64,000 bases of DNA, taken from positions 27,134,412-27,198,411 of the forward strand of contig NC_092675.1 of NCBI RefSeq assembly GCF_964355755.1. The letters are read 5' to 3'. This document shows, piece by piece, positions 57,353-64,000 of this stretch. The translations under genes and the position numbers were made by a program. The DNA comes from Antedon mediterranea (lineage: Eukaryota > Echinodermata > Crinoidea > Comatulida > Antedonidae). Positions within the stretch are counted from its first letter, which is position 1. Every line of letters starts with the position of its first letter. The notes beneath the pieces are model-generated. The model searched no databases. It had not been told where the DNA came from and saw only the letters and a program-made list of their open reading frames with translations.

Positions 57353-59454
57353 AAGTGTTCAGTTATTGACAAACCTTGTTTTACAACTTGTCTCCAAATT
57401 CGCGATAACCACCAAGTATTCTTTAGACTTATACTGGCAAACTGATCAGACCATTTACAGCTTACCTGATTGTTATTAGGTGGTTAGTTGGAATAAAGAA
57501 AGAACAGCTTAATACTGTGTTGTGTTTAACAAAGGAAATGCCGTTTTATTTTTTTCTTCCTCAAACAGGTATTAAATTGTCTCTAGGAATAACAGTATAA
57601 ACACAGAAGCACAGTAGAACATACAATATACTTATCAAATGGATTTTATAATCTTTTTGTGGTTTATCAATCATTTACTAACTCTATAAGCTCAACAACA
57701 ACCAGTTACATAAATGCGGGTTAACAACTATTTAATATTTTATGAATAATACTGAATTATTGGATATTAATTATAGCAATATATAATTTTCACAGTGTGT
57801 TACAGTATAATAATCGCAGTACGCTGTTGGACAACACCAAGTATACACAGTGGTGCATCTCATTTCCTAAATTGATGGTACTTTCTTAGACTATATATAA
57901 CATAAGAATAAGTTATATAAATTAAAGCATTATTTTATCGAATAATTCTTTTTAATAAACTACAATGCTTTAAATTTCCCTTAAATATATGTGAAATGTG
58001 TTTTAAATGTTGGCAGCAGGGTGTTCATAGAGAGAGCATTTAGTATATCTATCTGTCATTTTTTTGTTGATATCTACACATTTTATTGTGTCCCAGTACG
58101 TTTTATGAAATAAAAGAAAACACAAAATTATTAATGATTTTGAACAATAAGAAGTTTTTGAATCCGTTTGTTTAAAGTGAGGTAATAATTATAGAATCAT
58201 TAACTTTGGTAATAAATAAACACTCCGGGTAATTTATTCCAAATTATGTTCTATTGGGCGGGGCTTCATTCAAGGGAGGTGTATTCAAAAAAATACGTTA
58301 ATCGACAGTTTCAAGGCTCTCTTCGATCATTGTTCTGTTTCTTCTCGGATAATGAGATCACAGTGTACAGATCTAGCTTGTGTGCACTTTAAAGAACCCA
58401 GTACAGTGCATCTTTCAAAATAAAAGGGAGTTACCCCGGTGTACAGGTCCATCTCAGCCCCTTAATTCATGGTAAACACTTCACTATGGCGTCCATAGAG
58501 GGTCTAATTCAAATTTCAATTGAGGATGAATAATATAATAGAACATTTAAGATCTGTTCTACTGGAAAACAGAGCAGAAAAAAATAATAAAAATAGAAAA
58601 CCATAATCTAATAAAAAGTCAATGCAATATTCATATTCATTATTATTTAATATTACGGTAATAAAAATAATAGAGGTCACATTTAAAAAAAAACCATAAT
58701 GTTCATTGAATGTAAGGGTTTGTGTTAAAGTTATATTTGTATTTTATTCCATTTTTGTAAATTGTAACGGTATACTACAAACTTCTCAATACAGTCGATT
58801 TACATAAAACATTTGCATTCATCCTGGTTTATTTTCAAAATAATAAAAACACAATAATTGATTATATTAACTATTTCAAAATCAACTTGTTATTATTCAA
58901 CACAAAATCAACATAATCTAAAAAAATTCTCCTAATTATTAACTTACAAAATTTATCTTTTTTCTTCAAAACATGGCACACATCCAGTATTGCAGTCATG
59001 CTCTTTGGCAACTTTTCAAGTTTTGAAGTATCCCAAGTTTAGAATTTGATTATGTAAATGTCATTGGAAACTACCAGAACGGTCATTGGGTTGTGAGCAT
59101 GTGCTAATACATTGATTATTTATTATCTAAAATATGTACAGTTATTTCATCTTCTCTTTTCTTGTTATCCGGGGGAAAATTTGTGCGATAAAAGCGTGTT
59201 AATGAAGTTTAATAAACAGAGGTAGACGTTCCATGGACATTGCACTCTACTAGTTATATTTACATAAAGAAAAAGCTAGGTTATGCATATTGTTCACATG
59301 GCCAGTGACAGAGAAAGGAAAAGGGCATCTACAAAAAAAAGAACCCCATAGCCATCCCAACACTGTTAAAAATGTTCTGGATCCACCCAATGAAAAATAG
59401 CATCAAAATATAATGTCATTAATTCTTAAACATCAGACAGTTATATAACCAAAA
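57353..59454. other. RAD23 3' UTR and repeat-rich spacer
   Basis: AATAAA at about 57492, 140 bp after the stop codon, is a plausible RAD23 poly(A) signal. An S2-type SINE fragment lies at about 58360-58470 (GTGTGCACTTTAAAGAACCC). No further exon seen. Confidence 0.6.
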
Positions 59455-60006
59455 CTAGAGGGTACTCCGAGAGTACAAACCTCTGCCTACTGTAAAATTC
59501 CCCTACATAAAATTCCCCCTGAATATTTTTTTTTTTTATTAGTTCTAAGTGTAAATATGTTAACTGCACACTACAAAGTTGTGGATGACAGTGTGGTGTA
59601 ATGGTTATGTATTCAGCCTCTCACAGTTGAGATCACTGGTTCAAGCCCACTAAAGTTTTTATTTTTTTATTTCTTTTTTTTAGCTTTTTGTGGACCTTGA
59701 TCTTTGACCCTGACCCTTCAAAATTTAACCACAATTATATGATGTGTCATTGCTCAGTGTGGCTAAGTTTGGTGAGAATCGGATAAAAACTGTGGTCTGT
59801 AGGCAGTAAAATAGTTTTTTGTTAGTTGTGACCTTGACCTATGACCTTTTTCCCTCAAATTCGAACTCGTCCGAGCTTTTGGGGCATAGATCATTGTTGC
59901 CAAATTTGGTGTGAATCGGATAAAAACTGTGGCCTCTAGGCTGTTCACAGACACACACACACACAAACATACAGGGGTGAAAATATAACCTCCTTGGCGG
60001 AGGTAA
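59455..60006. mobile_element. CCTCCGCCAAGGAGG element, inverse copy, with tRNA-like insert
   Basis: It begins ACTAGAGGGTACTCCGAGAG and ends AACCTCCTTGGCGGAGGT, the inverse of the ends of 33836-34526. Inside, 59591-59650 has a tRNA-like A box (GTGTGGTGTAATGGTTATG) and B box (GGTTCAAGCCC), followed by a part with ATCGGATAAAAACTGTGG repeated at 59779 and 59917. Confidence 0.7.
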
Positions 60007-60356
60007 TAACAAGACAAAGTTTCCCAGGCACAACACAGTATTTTATACATAACATTAACATTAAAAAGTAGGGTTAAAATTCTAAAACATTTGCATTCCA
60101 GATCTGTATTGTTGCATTGCGAAACATAATACTACAGTATATTTACTAACATGTTTTAATATAATTAGGATATCTTCCTTACATCAACTTTTTATTTGGA
60201 ATAATTAACACCCCTCCTTACACACCAAGTAGTTATATTGGGAGTATTGCTTACTTACAAACATGGAATAATAAAGTACTCTTTGAATCTTGAATACTAC
60301 TAGCATTTGTCATTGTTTTAATATCTTACAATACATTATCTACTAAATCCAACACG
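60007..60356 (-). other. FDX2 downstream flank / 3' UTR
   Basis: It directly follows the FDX2 stop codon. On the minus strand an AATAAA lies at about 60190, a possible poly(A) signal. No exon or repeat recognised. Confidence 0.45.
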
Positions 60357-63903
<3,547 letters not shown>

Positions 63904-64000
63904 GTTTGATAAAGTACACACGAGACAACCTCTTTCATGAAAATGGTTTTCAAACATTTATAAAGGAAAATTTGTTGGGCAGTAAACCTTTGCGAAATAA
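63904..64000 (-). promoter_or_regulatory. FDX2: FDX2 5' UTR / promoter edge
   Basis: The 97 bases upstream of the FDX2 start codon on the minus strand; an in-frame upstream extension exists but has no ATG, so 63903 is preferred. The window ends here. Confidence 0.5.

Noticed and set aside
59591-59660. Possible tRNA gene
   Set aside because: A and B boxes are present, but the arms do not close into a cloverleaf with an acceptor stem; it is a SINE-type or element-internal tRNA relic.

Overview
This is a eukaryotic nuclear DNA window of about 64 kb. It is AT-rich, its genes are split by many short-to-medium introns with GT..AG borders, and it is crowded with miniature transposons, tRNA-derived SINEs and Penelope-like retroelements. 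The proteins are animal proteins: an IL-6-receptor/gp130-like cytokine receptor, HEATR1, RAD23 and FDX2. The repeat content, including the very frequent TAGGCCTA-type motif, suggests a marine invertebrate deuterostome, plausibly an echinoderm. That assignment is inference, because no species-diagnostic gene is present. No rRNA, intact tRNA, CRISPR array or prokaryotic operon was seen.

Layout. 1-4989 is intergenic, with a hairpin-bearing satellite array (2655-3575) and foldback elements. 4990-18227 (minus) is a 12-exon, 1121-residue gp130-like receptor. It has a signal peptide, an Ig domain, a cytokine-binding module with a degenerate WSxWS motif, one more FN3 domain, a membrane helix, a WxxxPxP box 1 and a very long tail. 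19325-20808 (minus) is a 3-exon, 204-residue secreted pro-protein with an RRRR processing site and six cysteines, resembling the neurotrophin/Spaetzle cystine knot. 20809-27008 is repeat-rich and holds a 5'-truncated Penelope-like element with a GIY-YIG domain, a hammerhead-ribozyme motif and 20-bp flanking duplications. 27009-50608 (minus) is complete HEATR1 (UTP10/BAP28), 41 coding exons and 2162 residues. 50609-51693 is a divergent promoter interval. 51694-57352 (plus) is RAD23, 9 exons. 57353-60356 is repeat-rich. 60357-63903 (minus) is mitochondrial ferredoxin FDX2, 6 exons and 188 residues, whose last intron is mostly a Penelope-like element with 253-bp inverted arms, each carrying a hammerhead motif.

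Exon models were built by hand from splice sites. The intron phase closes at every junction of all five genes, which is strong internal evidence, but coordinates should be treated as accurate to about 1-2 bases. The housekeeping genes act in separate places: HEATR1 in nucleolar small-subunit pre-rRNA processing, RAD23 in proteasome delivery and nucleotide-excision repair, FDX2 in mitochondrial Fe-S assembly. The receptor and the secreted factor look like signalling genes. Nothing in the sequence shows that they bind each other.

The most unusual material is non-coding: sense-strand hammerhead motifs inside transcribed introns, a splice donor amplified into a 28-bp minisatellite where downstream donors would yield a soluble receptor, and about fifteen copies of one foldback MITE in 64 kb.
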